A stretch of DNA of 64,000 bases from Malus domestica (lineage: Eukaryota; Streptophyta; Magnoliopsida; Rosales; Rosaceae): the NCBI RefSeq assembly GCF_042453785.1, contig NC_091673.1, forward strand, positions 13,983,501-14,047,500, given 5' to 3'. This document shows positions 1 to 31,536 of the stretch, in pieces. Numbering within the stretch: position 1 is the stretch's first letter; each line of letters begins with the position of its first letter. A program made the position numbers and the translations under genes. The notes beneath the pieces were generated by a model. The model saw only the letters and a program-made list of their open reading frames with translations. It made no database searches and was not told the origin of the DNA.

Positions 1-365
1 TGGAAAAAAAATGAGAAGTGTTATGGAAAAAGTTGAAAAGGAAAATGAGTAGGAAAAAGGAAAAAGGAAATATATTAAAAATTATTTTGTATTATTTAAA
101 AAAAAAAAAATTTATTACCTATTGCCAATTCTATTCAAGTGTAACGGTGGAGATGCAAAATGTAATTACTATTCATTAAGGGCGATTACTGTTTACTGGG
201 TGGATTAAATAGTGAATAGCCTCGGAAGCCTCCCACACTAGAGTTGCTCTAATTAGATGGAAAGGATCACTTTGACAACATTGGAAAAAAACAGACCAAA
301 TCAGCTAAATTGAAAAATGTAGGGACCATTTTGGTATTAAAAGGGTTGTCTGGTAATTTAAACGG
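1..365. other. AT-rich upstream region of SYD, repeat-like, no gene
   Basis: A-rich stretches and a segment around 120-260 that resembles dispersed repeat sequence. I see no coding region. The promoter of the downstream SYD gene should lie in or near here, but I cannot point to a convincing TATA box. Confidence 0.4.
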
Positions 366-383
366 AGTTAAATTTCTCGCAAA

Positions 384-1310
384 TCTCTCTCTCTCTCAAG
401 CCAAATTGCATTTCTTAGCGCGAGGGTTTTTTTCCACAACTGCTTCTTCTCTCTCGCTCTGACTCTTATTTATGAAGCTCTCCAGCTCGCAGCAGCATCG
501 CCTTCGAATTCCGGGTCGGATCTCCGATTAGGTAAACCCCTTTGGCCTTTCAAGCTGCCGCTTTTCCTAGTATTTTATATTGCCGTCTACAATTTTTACT
601 GTTCCTGAACTCAATCGCTGAAAAGTTGATTAATCGAATTCGAAGACCCGTCAGTGTCAGTTTTTGTTTTTTGAGACCGAAAATTTACGCCGTAAATTTA
701 ATTTTCTAGGGTTTTGGGACAGGATTTGCCTGTGTTTTACTAATTTTCAGCTCAATTTTCTTGCAAAAGGTCCAAGGTAGGGTTTTTGTGATTTTTTTGG
801 GGTTTTTTGTGTTCTCGTATGTGAAAATTGACTTGGGTTTTTGTTTAAATTGAATTTGGAAAAATGGGTTGAAATTGATAGTATTAATGCTTTAGTCAAT
901 TTTAGAAATTATTGTCACCGTTTCTCAAATAGAAAGTGTATGTCGACACCATTTGATGTTTTAATCATTGGTTTACTTTACCTAAACAAAATGCACTTAT
1001 TTCGTCACTGCAATCAATGCTTCTCCCTTTCCCTCCCAGTAGTTGAGGGGGAGAGGTGTTATTGTCTTCTAACACACTAATCATGGGTGCGTATGAGATG
1101 TCGACAAGCAGTTGTAATCGCTAGGTAGTCATTGTGATATGTTTCCCCCATTAGGTGCTGAATAGGCGGTACATCAAAACTGTAATTCTCAACATTATAT
1201 ATGTATTGCGATTCTGACTCCAAAATTTGAACCAGAGAATTCATTGATTGGTATGCTATGATAGTTATACTGTTCGTTGATTTCACTAATTGCAGGGCAG
1301 TTCGAATTAG
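384..1310 (+). other. SYD 5' leader with an intron
   Basis: A CT-rich tract at about 384-400 is followed by a leader ending at a good donor (exon end 531, intron from 532). The intron runs to an acceptor at 1294-1295, and 15 nt later comes the ATG at 1311. A leader intron fits a large constitutive plant gene. The transcription start is not determined. Several short ORFs in the intron are chance ORFs. Confidence 0.55.
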
Positions 1311-20771
<19,461 letters not shown>

Positions 20772-20844
20772 GCCATCGGAGGGTGAAAATGTGGGGCTAC
20801 CAGCTGAGGGACCTGTTGGTGATAACTCAATGGAACAGCCTTGA

Positions 20845-21280
20845 AGTAAACTAACTGCCTGACTAGAGAGTTTGAGTAGAGCTTGTTGGAGCATAAAAAA
20901 CACCTGAACTAACTATTCAGTAAATTATAGTTTGCTGCCCTTTGTAAAGGGAATTAGGTTCCTAATTAATATTTATGTAGATAAAAGTATTCATATATGA
21001 CTTATTTTTGTGGAAAAAGCTCCTTCTGGGTTTGCTGCTTTATCATTGGGTTTCGAACGCGCGCTTTGCTTGTTGGTCATTACGATTCCGTCTGGTAACC
21101 TTTTACAAACCCATTTTTGAAGAATTGTATTGCAAAACCAAGAGAGAAATCGGATTTTGCATTTTTATATGATCAGAAAATACGCCCCCAACTTGCAACA
21201 AACAGAAAGGCACAAATACTTTCGTCTTCTATATTATTGGCTGCATTCATTTTAAATTTCAATTGCCTCCAGAATTGCCT
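20845..21280 (+). other. SYD 3' flank, no gene
   Basis: AT-rich sequence downstream of both possible SYD stops, probably carrying its 3' UTR in the first few hundred bases. No coding region recognised before the cyclophilin retrocopy. Confidence 0.5.
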
Positions 21281-21284
21281 CATG

Positions 21285-21722
21285 CATGTGGGGAGGATGA
21301 GGGTCGAGTTGTGATGGAGTTATTTGCTGATAAAAAAACCCGAAAATGCTTAAAATATGTGCTCTTTGTACTAAAGACTTTAAGGGCTCCATATTTCACC
21401 GCATTGTTCCTAATTTCATGTATCAAGGTGGAGATTTTTCAAGAGGCAATGGGATTGGATGAGAGTCGATTTATGGGGCGACATTTGCAGATGAGAACTT
21501 CCGCTTGAAGCATACCGACCCTGGAATATTGTCCATAGCAAATTCTAGACCTAATACTAATGGTTCACAGTTCTTATTTGCACTGCAATGACACTGTGGC
21601 TTGACGGAAAGCACGTTGTGTTCGGAAAAATTGTTGATGGATACAATGTTGTTGAGAAAATGGAGGTGGGTTTGGAGAGTGGGACTACTTCTGAGCTATG
21701 ATCGAAGATTGCGGCTAGATAA
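21285..21722 (+). pseudogene. Cyclophilin (peptidyl-prolyl isomerase) processed pseudogene
   Basis: Spread over frames I can read the cyclophilin hallmarks in order: [87 protein letters not shown] and a final SGTTSE. There is a stop where the family has Gly-Glu-Ser, another stop after the GSQF region, and frame jumps. The segment between ELFADK and FKGSIF is scrambled. No introns separate the motifs, so a retrocopied single-domain cytosolic-type cyclophilin is likely. Confidence 0.85.
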
Positions 21723-21954
21723 AAGATGAGTGTTGATGTTTGAATAGTTGGGTGAAGCTTCAAGTAACATGTAGTAAGTTTCAGATAAAACATGGGCGGA
21801 CAATAGAAGAAAATTAAGTAATTGATGTAGAAAGTTAAGAAATTGAAGAGATACAGAGAGAATTTGATGAGTATCGAAGAAAATTAGAAGAAGAAAATGT
21901 GTTTGGAAGGTGAGAATGTGCCAAGCAAATTCAAGAAAAGGAGAGAGAAGAAGG

Positions 21955-22160
21955 TATTACCGTTAAGTTTCATAAATAGTGTAGGAAGTTTTATAAACAA
22001 TGTGGTAAGTTTCATAAACAGTGTAGTAAGTTTCATAAACAGTATAGTACCGTTAAATTTCATAAACAGTGTAGTACCGTTAAGTTTCATAAATAATATA
22101 AAAAGTTTGTAGTACCGTTAAGTTTCATAAACAGTATAAAAAGTTTCATAAACAAATTGT
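21955..22160. repeat. Minisatellite of about 21 bp units
   Basis: Repeats of a GTTTCATAAACAGTGTAGTA-type unit, some with an inserted CCGTTAA phrase. About nine copies, imperfect. No coding meaning apparent. Confidence 0.75.
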
Positions 22161-22179
22161 GTGAGGACGTGTGGGTCCG

Positions 22180-22375
22180 TGCGTCAGTTTTTTTTTAATA
22201 TTAAAATTATGTCTTTTTCATTAAAATTTAAGTTCTTTTGTCATTTTTATTAAAATTTAAGGGTTTTTCATTAAAATTTAAGTCTTTTTAATTAAATAAA
22301 GTTATAGTATGGTTTTTTTTATTAAAATAAATTTAGCCCAAGCTTTTTTCATGAAAGTTCCCATTTAAATAAGCA
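22180..22375. repeat. AT-rich dispersed repeat tail
   Basis: Repeated ATTAAAATTTAAG phrases ending in 'tttagcccaagc' and 'atgaaagttccc'. It looks like a degraded copy of a dispersed family, possibly related to 11815-11995. Confidence 0.4.
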
Positions 22376-22615
22376 ACTTAATGTACCATCCTCATATTCA
22401 ATTTTGTTTATTTTATTTCTTTTAACGTAGAATTCCCAAAAGGTTTTCTCTGTAACCAAGACCGTCGAATAATAGATTTTCCATTGAATAACGATTTTCT
22501 CCATTATAATATTTATATTTATTTACATTATTACTTAAATAGTGAATTTTAAATTAAAAAAAAAAAAAAAGACTAGTAGGCTACTGATATAAAGCATGCA
22601 ATGCATATAATGAAT

Positions 22616-22619
22616 AATA

Positions 22620-22655
<36 letters not shown>
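22616..22655. repeat. (AT)n microsatellite
   Basis: Near-uninterrupted AT dinucleotide run, directly abutting a SINE-like copy. Confidence 0.9.
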
Positions 22656-22656
<1 letters not shown>

Positions 22657-22658
<2 letters not shown>

Positions 22659-22770
22659 TTTAGAGGGGTGGGCTAAGCCTCACAATGGCTAACAATAATG
22701 TGGCATTTGACGAGAATCGAACTTAAGACCTCTCACTTACAAGTGAAGTAGAATACTACTAAATCATACA
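22657..22770 (-). repeat. SINE-like element, copy 1
   Basis: On the minus strand it reads CACTTGTAAGTGAGAGGTC then TTAAGTTCGATTCTC (B-box like), then 'tagccattgtgaggcttagccc'-type sequence. Other copies lie at about 23421, 46878 and (diverged) 63850. Probably a short retroelement with a tRNA-type internal promoter. Confidence 0.6.
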
Positions 22771-23222
22771 ACTGATACTATGCATATAATAAATAACATT
22801 AAAAAAGAGATTACTAATATTTAAACAACACATCATTAATACAACTGATACAATGCATATAATAAATAATATTAAATATTTGTACCAATGATAATGCATA
22901 TAATTACTAGGACGGACTTCCATATTTAATAATCCGTGATTATTGATGACTTGTTTCTCCATATAATAATTTTTTTTATTATTATTAAAAATGTAAACGG
23001 TTTGGATTCTGGGATGCCCCAAATAACCATAGCCAAATTCAAAATCGAGAAATTTACCTAACAGTTACCCATAACTGTAAAATACTCAATATTTAATCTT
23101 CAAAATCAAACAGTTCGGACCGGTTACCTGTAGAGATCAAGTTTGACGGGTTAAATATCTACAGTGTTGATTGTGGCTTCATGAAGATATTTCGAGGAAT
23201 ATAATTGAACTCTTCAATGTCG

Positions 23223-23350
23223 CCTTTTTTTTTTTTTGGGTCAAACGATAGATTTGTTAGATTAGATGTTAGACTAGGGAATCGATGGGGTTCGAACCCA
23301 TGCCAGGAGTGCAAGGACCACACTCCTCTCCACCACTATGGTAGAGGACC
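23223..23350 (-). repeat. Second tRNA-like SINE family, minus strand
   Basis: On the minus strand a tRNA-like part with B box GGGTTCGAACCCCA (around 23285-23300) is followed by a run of A's (plus-strand T run at about 23224-23238). Body plus poly-A tail suggests a retroposed SINE. It cannot be a functional tRNA: no cloverleaf closes. Confidence 0.5.
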
Positions 23351-23420
23351 ACTTGCCTTCAATATTTCTTTCAAATCAAGAGTTCTAAAAACTTATCTAT
23401 TATGGCCACTTAACACTACA

Positions 23421-23575
23421 ATTTAATGATATTCCTCTTCACTTGTAAGTAAGAGGTCTTAGGTTCGATCCTCACCAAAGATAAATTTGAACCAAATTAT
23501 TGCTAGCCCATTGTGAGGCTAAGCCCATATCTTCTTTTTTAATATAGATAATATTGTTTGTTTAATTTTTTTTTT
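23421..23575 (+). repeat. SINE-like element, copy 2
   Basis: Same family as 22657-22770 in direct orientation: CACTTGTAAGTAAGAGGTC, TTAGGTTCGATCCTC, 'ttgctagcccattgtgaggc', then 'tagataatattgtttg' and a T-rich tail. Confidence 0.65.
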
Positions 23576-23579
23576 TATA

Positions 23580-24270
23580 TCTATTATGTTGTTAAAAAAA
23601 AACTTAACTATTATGGTGGTGTCCTCCATAAATAATGGTGTGCTGAACAAAGAGGGTGAAATGACTAATGTACCTTTTTGTGTTCGTTAAGTTTCTCTCT
23701 CTCATAACATCCATCATCACATGCACAACATGTGTAGAAATTTCAAGGCAGCAAAGGGTGGATTTCCAACCAATCCGAGCTTCACCAATATTTGCCATGC
23801 TTCATCTCTTTCAGCAACAAGTGAAGGTTCTGCGACCCTCCTTCGGGTTGCTGCCATTAATCATATTGCTCCGCTACGAATAACTGCATCCACCACCTCG
23901 TACAACCTCATCCCCGTCCCTTTTCTGCAGGCATTTCGGAATCACATCTCACTTGAGATCGCATGTGGCTCTATTGCAATTTTCATTTGGTTTGTAACTT
24001 TGAGTTTTTGATTTAGAGCATTTTTAATGAGCTCCTAACCAAAACAAGAGTGAAATAATTTCTCTTATCATAAATCTTTTACAAGGCTACAGGAAATAAA
24101 TTCAAGCCTCCTTTTTAATTCAAGATCATCCGGCCTACCCTCTTGAATTGCCTGGTTTGTATACCAGCAAAATTTGATTAGGATGAGCTTAAAAAGCTAG
24201 TAGGGTCATTACACCTTTATATATACAAAAGTATATCATCACTATGTAATCAAAACGCATCTATAGATGA
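23580..24270. other. Intergenic, no recognisable gene
   Basis: An open frame of about 95 codons in the 23.72-24.01 kb region has no recognised motif and no splice context, so I do not call it a gene. Confidence 0.5.
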
Positions 24271-24272
24271 TA

Positions 24273-26640
24273 CTAGCAAGAGTGCCCGCGCGATGCCGCG
24301 GGTTTTGAAACTGTACAAAATATGTAGAAAGTTATAATGTGTATATATACTATTTGCATACATGTGAAATCTATTTACAATCGTAAAAAAAGATTTCAAC
24401 TTCGACATAACAAAAATAGTTTGCGGAAATCTTAGCAAGAAACAACTATATACATGAAGGGATCCCCTATAATGAATAGTTTGCACAACCCTAGATGATA
24501 TAGCAAGAAATGAAGAACAAAAAACCTTTCCTTCTGTAAAAATGAAAGTAGTAATAACAACATTAGTTCTAGACATAATTAAAGTGTCGAATATAGGAGC
24601 ATACTTATTAGCTATTGGATTATACCTCATCAATGACAAACAGCCAATTTCCGCACCATTTTTCTAGAGCTTCATAGTTGGCATAGTCTGGAGCTACGTA
24701 ACAAATCTCTCCACTTCTTTGAGATAGTTTCGAACAATCTGTGGTTCCCATGGGACACCTTTGCTTAACATCTCAATGCCAAATCATCAGGAAATCCAAG
24801 AATAAGACATTGATGCAAAGATTCTCTATATTCCAAAAGATTGTTAAATAAAACCAACCACATACTCGAAACCAAAAAAGAGAAAAACTACATGCGTATA
24901 GAGCTATAGATAAGATAAAATTCAGTTCTTTGCGAAACCAAAAAAAATGAAATAAAAATAAAACCCAACGAAATAAAAGATGAGTATATGCAGTAATAGT
25001 CATATAGGAGTGAGTTCATCAGTTGTAATTTGGTATTTCAAATTGGCTCATTCATCATTGCTATAAAATTTCAATCATGGCATTCCCATTAAATTTCAAT
25101 TTTGAAGTAACAACTCCACATTCCCCAAACGATTAAACCAAAACGCAACAAACTCACACCAAATTTTTCATTTTTTTCCGCATCTTTCAACACAATAAAC
25201 ACATTATGGACTGTTCATATCAACACGGATGGTATGATTATATTTAAAAGATAGCAAATTAGTAAAAAATAATAATCAAAACTTGGGAATTATGGTTGTT
25301 TAATTGTACCTAAGCTGCGGTAGTCCTTGTTGGTGTTGTGGTTGTTGGTGTTAATCAGCCTTTTAGGGAGTAGAAGACCTTCAATTATAGAGCAATACAG
25401 AACTTGGAATTAAATTTCAATTTCTCTGTGCACAGGACAGTTTAAAGTTTAAAGATTAAAATTCTACACACTTTCTAGCCCTAAATTTTCCCGGGAAACA
25501 AACGGAAAGTGATAGAAGTCATACCTAGTCCGCGAGAGCAGACGCGATCGGCGAGTTTGGCGGATCATGCTGGCAGAGATGTCTGGTGAGAAAAGGAAAG
25601 CAAACAGGGGCAAACACCCTATGTTGCATGGGTTGACTAAAATTGGGTACGGCTAAAAACCCAGAATTCAATCATTGAGAAAACATCAACAACCAAAATC
25701 ACACCAAAATTCATAAAATTCAAAAAAAAATATATGGGTTTTATTTATCGGGTAGCGAATGAGTAAAAATACCACGAATGGTGCTGAGGACTAAATCAAA
25801 CAATAGTAAAATTAAACCCTACTTTATTTATTTTTTTCAATTCGAAAAAAGGAAGATGGTAATGATTTTTCTTCACAAACCTTTCTAACCCCATGAAGGG
25901 CGCTCCTGTCAAGTCCTTCAGTGAACATATCTCTTCTGGGTTCTTCCTTTACCTGCACAAAAAGTCAAAAAATTAAAAACCCACAAACCAAAAACTGAAA
26001 AAAAAAAAAATCAACTTTTTTTCTCCAGAGATCTTGACAAAGAAGATTGGAGAGAAAACTGAAGAGATCTCCACTGTGTTCCTAAGAGAGAGGTCGAAAC
26101 GAAGGAGACGTTGTCTAACGGATGAAGAGGAAAGAGGGAGGAACCTGGAGAATAAGGGAAGAACAGCGCATTGTTTCTATTGTTCCAGAAAAAAGATCTG
26201 CACAAATTTTGACTGGTTATGTCGTTTTTAGCAAGAAAGTGAGAGAGAAAACTTCATCGAAAGAACTCGAGAACGGCGATGGGAGGGGATGCCCTTTCTG
26301 AGATTAGCGAATGGAAAAGCAAATGGGTTTTTCCACTGCTTTCGTCGGCTTTCCACCACTTTTCTTTCCACGATGACCAACACGTGTAGACGTGGAGCTG
26401 AGAAAAAAAAAAGCGATTGCAGGAAAAGGAAGGCAGAGAATGAAACAGCAGAGAAATCCAACAGGAAAGGCCATTGATGAAGAACGCGTGGCCAGCCAGG
26501 ACAAAGTGGTCATTTCACTGTGTAAAAGAGGCAGCACAACGGGGGATCAAGAAGAAACCGAGGGGCACATTCGTCAAATCACTGTTAATGAACAGTGTTC
26601 AGAAACTGAGTTTTAGTATATATAATGTATGAATGCACAA
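24273..26640 (-). mobile_element. Probable non-autonomous Helitron
   Basis: The minus-strand 3' end has Helitron anatomy: a GC-rich hairpin (stem CCCGCG/CGCGGG, six-base loop, plus coordinates 24285-24302), an 8-nt spacer, then CTAG followed by a host T (24272-24276). The other end is near 26610-26640, where an AT-rich TATATATACTA-like stretch on the minus strand resembles plant Helitron 5' ends, but an exact A/TC junction is not seen. The GC-richer interior (25.5-26.6 kb) may be captured host sequence; I recognise no intact gene. No Rep/helicase ORF. Confidence 0.5.
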
Positions 26641-27038
26641 CAACCATTCTTTCAAACTCTTTGTCTCAAACCCAATATACCACATCTCCTTTTTGCTAGT
26701 ACTCTTGAATAACTCCTTATTGCCAGTCCCAAATATTACCCTGATTTAATGGGCACTTTGGGGCTAACATGAGACCTAGTACTTGCCAAGAATTAGACTC
26801 AACTACACAACAGTCTTCATCATTACCCATTTCCCTTTCTCCTTCACAAGATTCTCAACTCAAGATAATCAGTTCAGTGTTTGACAAATGAATGAAAAAC
26901 ATGCGTATCAATCCATCCAAGTGGTCTTATACGCAATGCGTTTGTAAATCAAGTGGTCTTTTATATAATAGCTAGTAGTAGATAAAGAGTTGGAACACCA
27001 ACTCAAAAATCAGTTCTTTCAATTTGTCTCAACAAAGA
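26641..27038. other. Intergenic, nothing recognised
   Basis: AT-rich sequence between the putative Helitron and the solo LTR, with no coding or structural signal I can support. Confidence 0.5.
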
Positions 27039-27043
27039 CCTAC

Positions 27044-29215
27044 TGATAGGAGCATATTTATGCGCCTTAGTTAGCTAGTTCTTATACATTTTCGTTATGT
27101 TTTCTTCGTTAAAGTAGTCTTTTGAGCTACTTTCATGTGTTTTCAGGTTTAAAGGGCACATTACAAAAAATGATGCAATTCGGAGCTTTTGGAGCAAAAA
27201 GTGAGCTGGAATGTTGTGTATGCTTATGGAGCACAAGGAATGGACGAGTTTGAAGGTCAAGGGAGTTTAAGAAATGAAGAAATGAGAGTGAAGAACAACG
27301 AAGTCGGATTTGGCAACTAAAGTTTCTAAAGTTGGAAGTTTCTATTCTTGGAGGTTTCCGTATTTGTGAGTTTCTATTCTTGGCGATGGGCTTTTGAATG
27401 ACCTATCCTTACCTCTTGGACTTGAGCCGCACTTCCTAGCCATTCTCTCTTAAATTCTGACTTAATAGGGCCTTTAGTTGTGGATTTGGGTTATACAAAT
27501 CCCTGTCTAAAACTAAGTGGACCTAAGCCCTAATTCTTTGTGGATATTCACCATATGCCGCACCTAAACCCTAGCCCATTTCCAAATCTGATCTCCCTAA
27601 TCCTATGCCGCACCTAGGGTTTTAAATACCTGATTTCCTTGCCTTGCAAGGCATTCTAGAAGCCTTAACCTTAGCCCACTAAACCAGCCGAACCCTAGGC
27701 CTCTTCCCATGCAAAATCTGATTGTTCTAACCTATTTTCTGTTGGATTTGGGCTTCTAGAAACCCAAATCTGATTGCTAGGGTTTTTAAGTGCCTATATA
27801 TACTCCTTTAAAGCTTTTGGCCGAATATACCACCTCCCATATCATCCATTCTCTCCAGAAATCTACCCTAAGCCTTGCCGCAACCACCACATCATTCTCC
27901 CTAGGTCTAAGTCTCTGCCGTGCCCCCTAATCCCCTTAACCCTTCTACCCTATTCAAATAACCATTCATCCACCACAGCTGCACTTTTCCACCACCATCA
28001 CCACCTCGTGCAGCCACCATTGAAGGAGAAAGAAGTAGTGCCGTGCAGTCCAAAGGAGGGAGAAACCTTGCACATGCAATCTGCCATTAGTGGAGTGTTT
28101 GGAGTTCTTTCTTCTCTTGTTTCTGTTTTCATGTTTAATTTAATTTGCTTTTCAATTATGTTAAACATGTGGAACTAATTTCTTTTTAGTTAGAGGCGAA
28201 TTTGAAGCCATGGACATATGTTGGTTATGATTTGATTTACTCCAGTTATGAATTCATGAACTTTAGATGTGGTTTACTTTTCTGTTTTGATTAAGAACTT
28301 GTCTATGTATGTGGGTTGAGGGTCGACACTTAATTTGCATGCCTAAATTTGATGCTAGGATATAAGAGAATTTCACCTAATCGTTATGAACTTATATTCA
28401 TGAGTAGTAAAGATCGCTAGTCACGATTGTGTTTAAGTAAACCCTAGGCTGGATTAACATGCGTATTCCATAGTTATGAATGCCTAGTTGATGTTCATGA
28501 TTTCCGTTGAACTTAATGATCTTTGTTGAATATCTCTATCATGCGTATTCCATAGTTAGGGACTTTGATGAGGAATAATTTGGTTTTAATGCGTATCCCA
28601 TTCAATCCAATGAATCTAGGGAAATCTGAAAGTTAATTTAAGCGAACCTAATTAACTTGGAGCATTGTCATTCATTGTTTGTTGAAGTCATAACTGGGAA
28701 TCAAATTATATGCATATGTTCATGTGTGGATAAGGAACCCTCTAACTAGTTTCTCACCATTCTATTTCATCACAATCTGTTTTGTTTGAAGTTTGTTTAC
28801 AAGTCTCTGTTTTAATTTCAATTTCGTCAAAATCAATCCCCCATTTATTTTAAAGTGTTAGATTAGTTAGAAATCAATTTAGTTTGTGTTTCTAAGTGTC
28901 TTGAGTCAAGTTTTAGTCCAATTTCGTCCAAATTAGTGTTAGGTACTCAAAACTGCCCAGAAAGTGGTTTTAAGGCAGTTTTGAGTTTTTTAGTTGCTGT
29001 TTTGAGTTTTTGGTTGATTTAAGTGTTTTAAACTCTAGTTTTGCATTAATTGAGTCTAGTTTAGTGTTCTACATTATGTTTTTATGTTCTTGAGTCAGTT
29101 TCACATTGATTAGCATCCCTAGTTAATCCCCGGTTTAGAACGATCCATATTTGCTCATATACTACAATTGTCATCCATAGGGTTTAATTTGTGTGTCAAG
29201 TTAATTTTCACATCA
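27044..29215 (+). mobile_element. Complete 2172-bp solo LTR, Athila-like gypsy
   Basis: Starts TGATAGGAGC and ends ATCA, with a perfect 5-bp target duplication CCTAC at 27039-27043 and 29216-29220. No internal region or second LTR lies between the duplications, so unequal recombination left one LTR. Length and opening motif suggest an Athila-type Ty3/gypsy family (inference). It includes repeated GCGTATTCCATAGTTA phrases near 28460-28560. The 134-codon open frame at about 27774-28178 lies in the LTR and is not a host gene. Confidence 0.9.
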
Positions 29216-29220
29216 CCTAC

Positions 29221-29950
29221 CTCATATATCAAAGGGATGAGGTTGATCACTAACTCAAAGATAAACATCTACTTAACTTGATCCTTACTCCAACCAAATG
29301 GGATCATTCAATTACCAACTTTGCAGCATGACCATGGTAACCAATTTTAACATGCGAAATGTTTGGTATGATAATCGGTATACTATTTTTGGTTCGGTAA
29401 TCGTACCAAACACAGTCCTACTATTATACATCTTTAGTTAGTAGTTTACAAGGAATTTGTAGCTTATACGGTTAAGTGCATTCGCCATTGCACTCGAAAT
29501 AATGAGTTCGATTTCCCGCTTTCCATATTAGCACATTTTCATTATTCGGGCTCACTTTGACCCAAATCTGCGAGTTTTGGTTAAAGCTTTAAAATTGAAA
29601 TCGTACTTGACCTGAAATAATCTATATGCTCAAAACGACCCAACTCGGACCAGAGCTCAACTCCAAGAGCTGGGCCGGGCCCGGGCATTGATAATCCCTA
29701 TGCCCTAATTGATGAGTGTCCTTTTTAGTAATTTCCACAGAGGCTAGAATTGTAATTCCATGGTAGGTCATTGAAGTTCAATCCTAACGTTTCCCTTTCT
29801 TAGAGCGAAATGCAGTTCTTCACAAACACAACAATGGGAAGACCAAGGGGCAAATCGAAAATCCAATGAATATAAATCCCCCTCAATTTGAAATAAATTA
29901 CAACTCTAATTACCAATAAACCCAAGAGACTGAATGAGTGGCATTAGAGA
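29221..29950. other. Intergenic with tRNA-like fragment
   Basis: Around 29460-29530 there is 'gagttcgatttcccgc', resembling a B box, preceded by 'ggttaagtgcattcgcc'. It may be a diverged SINE. No gene seen; the DnaJ gene promoter probably lies toward 29.9 kb. Confidence 0.35.
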
Positions 29951-31536
29951 AATAAGCCGAAGTATCAGAGGTCTTCTTCTTCCCCACTTCTGAAAGCCCC
30001 AGGTCCGTCCGGACTCCTGTCTCCCAAATCCAGCCCTGTGATTTCTCAGCCAAAACAAACGAGTAAGCGCTTCTTTTTCAAAACCCCCCTTTTTTTTTTT
30101 GAATTCGTTTTACCATTTAATCACTTTCTGGGGTTTTCCCAAAGTTGTTCAAGCTTCCATCTTTAGCTTGAAGAGCGATGTTTGACTCTGTTTGTTCGTT
30201 GTATTATATTACGCATACTTTTTGGGGTTTATTTTTACGATTCAAATATGCCAACAAATTACAGTAATTTTTCAAAATTTTCAAACTTTTTTTAGTTTTT
30301 GGGTGAAATTAGGGTTATACCTCCCCATTTTACCAAATTTTACAAGGGTTTTGGTTTTTGGACTGTGATGTTATGGGTGTTTTTGGGGCTGGATTGCATG
30401 TGGATTAAGGCTTCTATGTTGGACCGGTTGGTATAATGTGTTTGGTTTATAAAGTGAATTGTGCTCTAGGACCAAAAGAAAATAAGTTTTTTTATTTTTT
30501 ATTTTTATTTTTTAAATTTGCAAATGAATTCATTTGTGAATGGAATTTAATGTTTAGGACAGAGTTCAATGTTTATAATTCTCTAATTTAAACTTACAAG
30601 TCGTAATTGCTGCAGGTTAGTATAAGACCAATCCTTCCAGTTGGACCAAGTTTTCTCTATTGTGCCGGCTGTATACAATCGCCCGCTGTACAGATTTGTA
30701 CTTGTTCGGGTTGAGGTAATACACAATTGTCTCAGTTTGAGAGGAATTTTGAAAATTCTCACAATTCATGAATTTGAGAATGAACTCTGCACAGTTTTAG
30801 CTTTCGAAATATGAGGAAAAATACTTGGAATTGAAATTCTATAAATTCAAGGATTTCATTTGGGTTCCAAAGGGACTGTTGCATAGGGGACTGTGTGAGA
30901 TAAGTTGCTGTGTCTAGCTCTGGGAAATGGGATATTTTATTGTGAACTTCGTGTTCTTATTTCTTCCTTTGTTTTAATTCGTATTGTGTTATTATTTTAT
31001 GGTTTTCCTGAGAAAGCAATTCATTGTTTGCGGTTTTCTATATTTATTTTTTGAACTTTGGTTTCCTGTTTTTCATTAATTATTTTGAATCTGGTTCTGG
31101 GCGGCTTATGGAGTTAGTTGAGTTGTTTTCTGATATGTGATGATAATATTTGCACCGGTTATTTGCTTATTACTCAAATTTGGTTTTGTTTTTCACACCT
31201 CATCTTTTTAAGTTTCACCACATAAGTGCTTAGTGATTTACTATTATACTGAAAAATGCATTTTCCATTACCTTTCTTTAGTTTGAATATCAACTTAATA
31301 AGTAACACTGGAGGTAAAATGTTGCACACTTGTAGTCGCTTACACCTTGTTTGTTTTTCTCTATGTTGATTAAGGGCTTCAGGGTTCAACTGGATGTGAC
31401 TTGTGCTATTGAAAAGTTCGGAATTCAAACTTGGCTTCATTTCATTAAAGAAGCATGCTTTTGGGGTTATAATGTTTCCTGTTGCTTTATGCACTATTAA
31501 ATCAGCTTAAGTCAACTCAGGTTCTCCATATTAGTG
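29950..31536 (+). other. 5' leader of the DnaJ gene with two introns
   Basis: A first untranslated exon appears to end at 30062 (donor GTAAGC), a second lies at 30615-30715 between good acceptor (TGCAG) and donor (GTAATA) sites, and a third starts at 31521 after CAACTCAG, 16 nt before the ATG. The start of transcription is not visible. Introns only in the leader with an intron-free coding part are common in this DnaJ subfamily. Confidence 0.5.

Noticed and set aside
21830..21960. Glu/Lys-rich phrase EEIQREFDEYRRKLEEEN after the cyclophilin copy
   Set aside because: Too short, stop follows directly; may be chance in purine-rich DNA.
23281..23345. Possible tRNA gene because of GGGTTCGAACCC
   Set aside because: No acceptor stem or anticodon arm can be closed and a poly-A tail follows; SINE-like instead.
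23721..24011. 96-codon open frame
   Set aside because: No recognisable motif or splice context; surrounded by repeats.
24640..24790. Minus-strand phrase IVRNYLKEVERF / CYVAPDY, faintly like actin-family proteins
   Set aside because: Needs frame changes and lacks flanking actin motifs; too weak to call a captured actin fragment.
26228..26616. Overlapping open frames on both strands in the 26.3-26.6 kb region
   Set aside because: Low-complexity, no conserved motif, within the probable Helitron.
27774..28178. 134-codon open frame with His-rich stretch
   Set aside because: Lies wholly inside the solo LTR and has no family signal.
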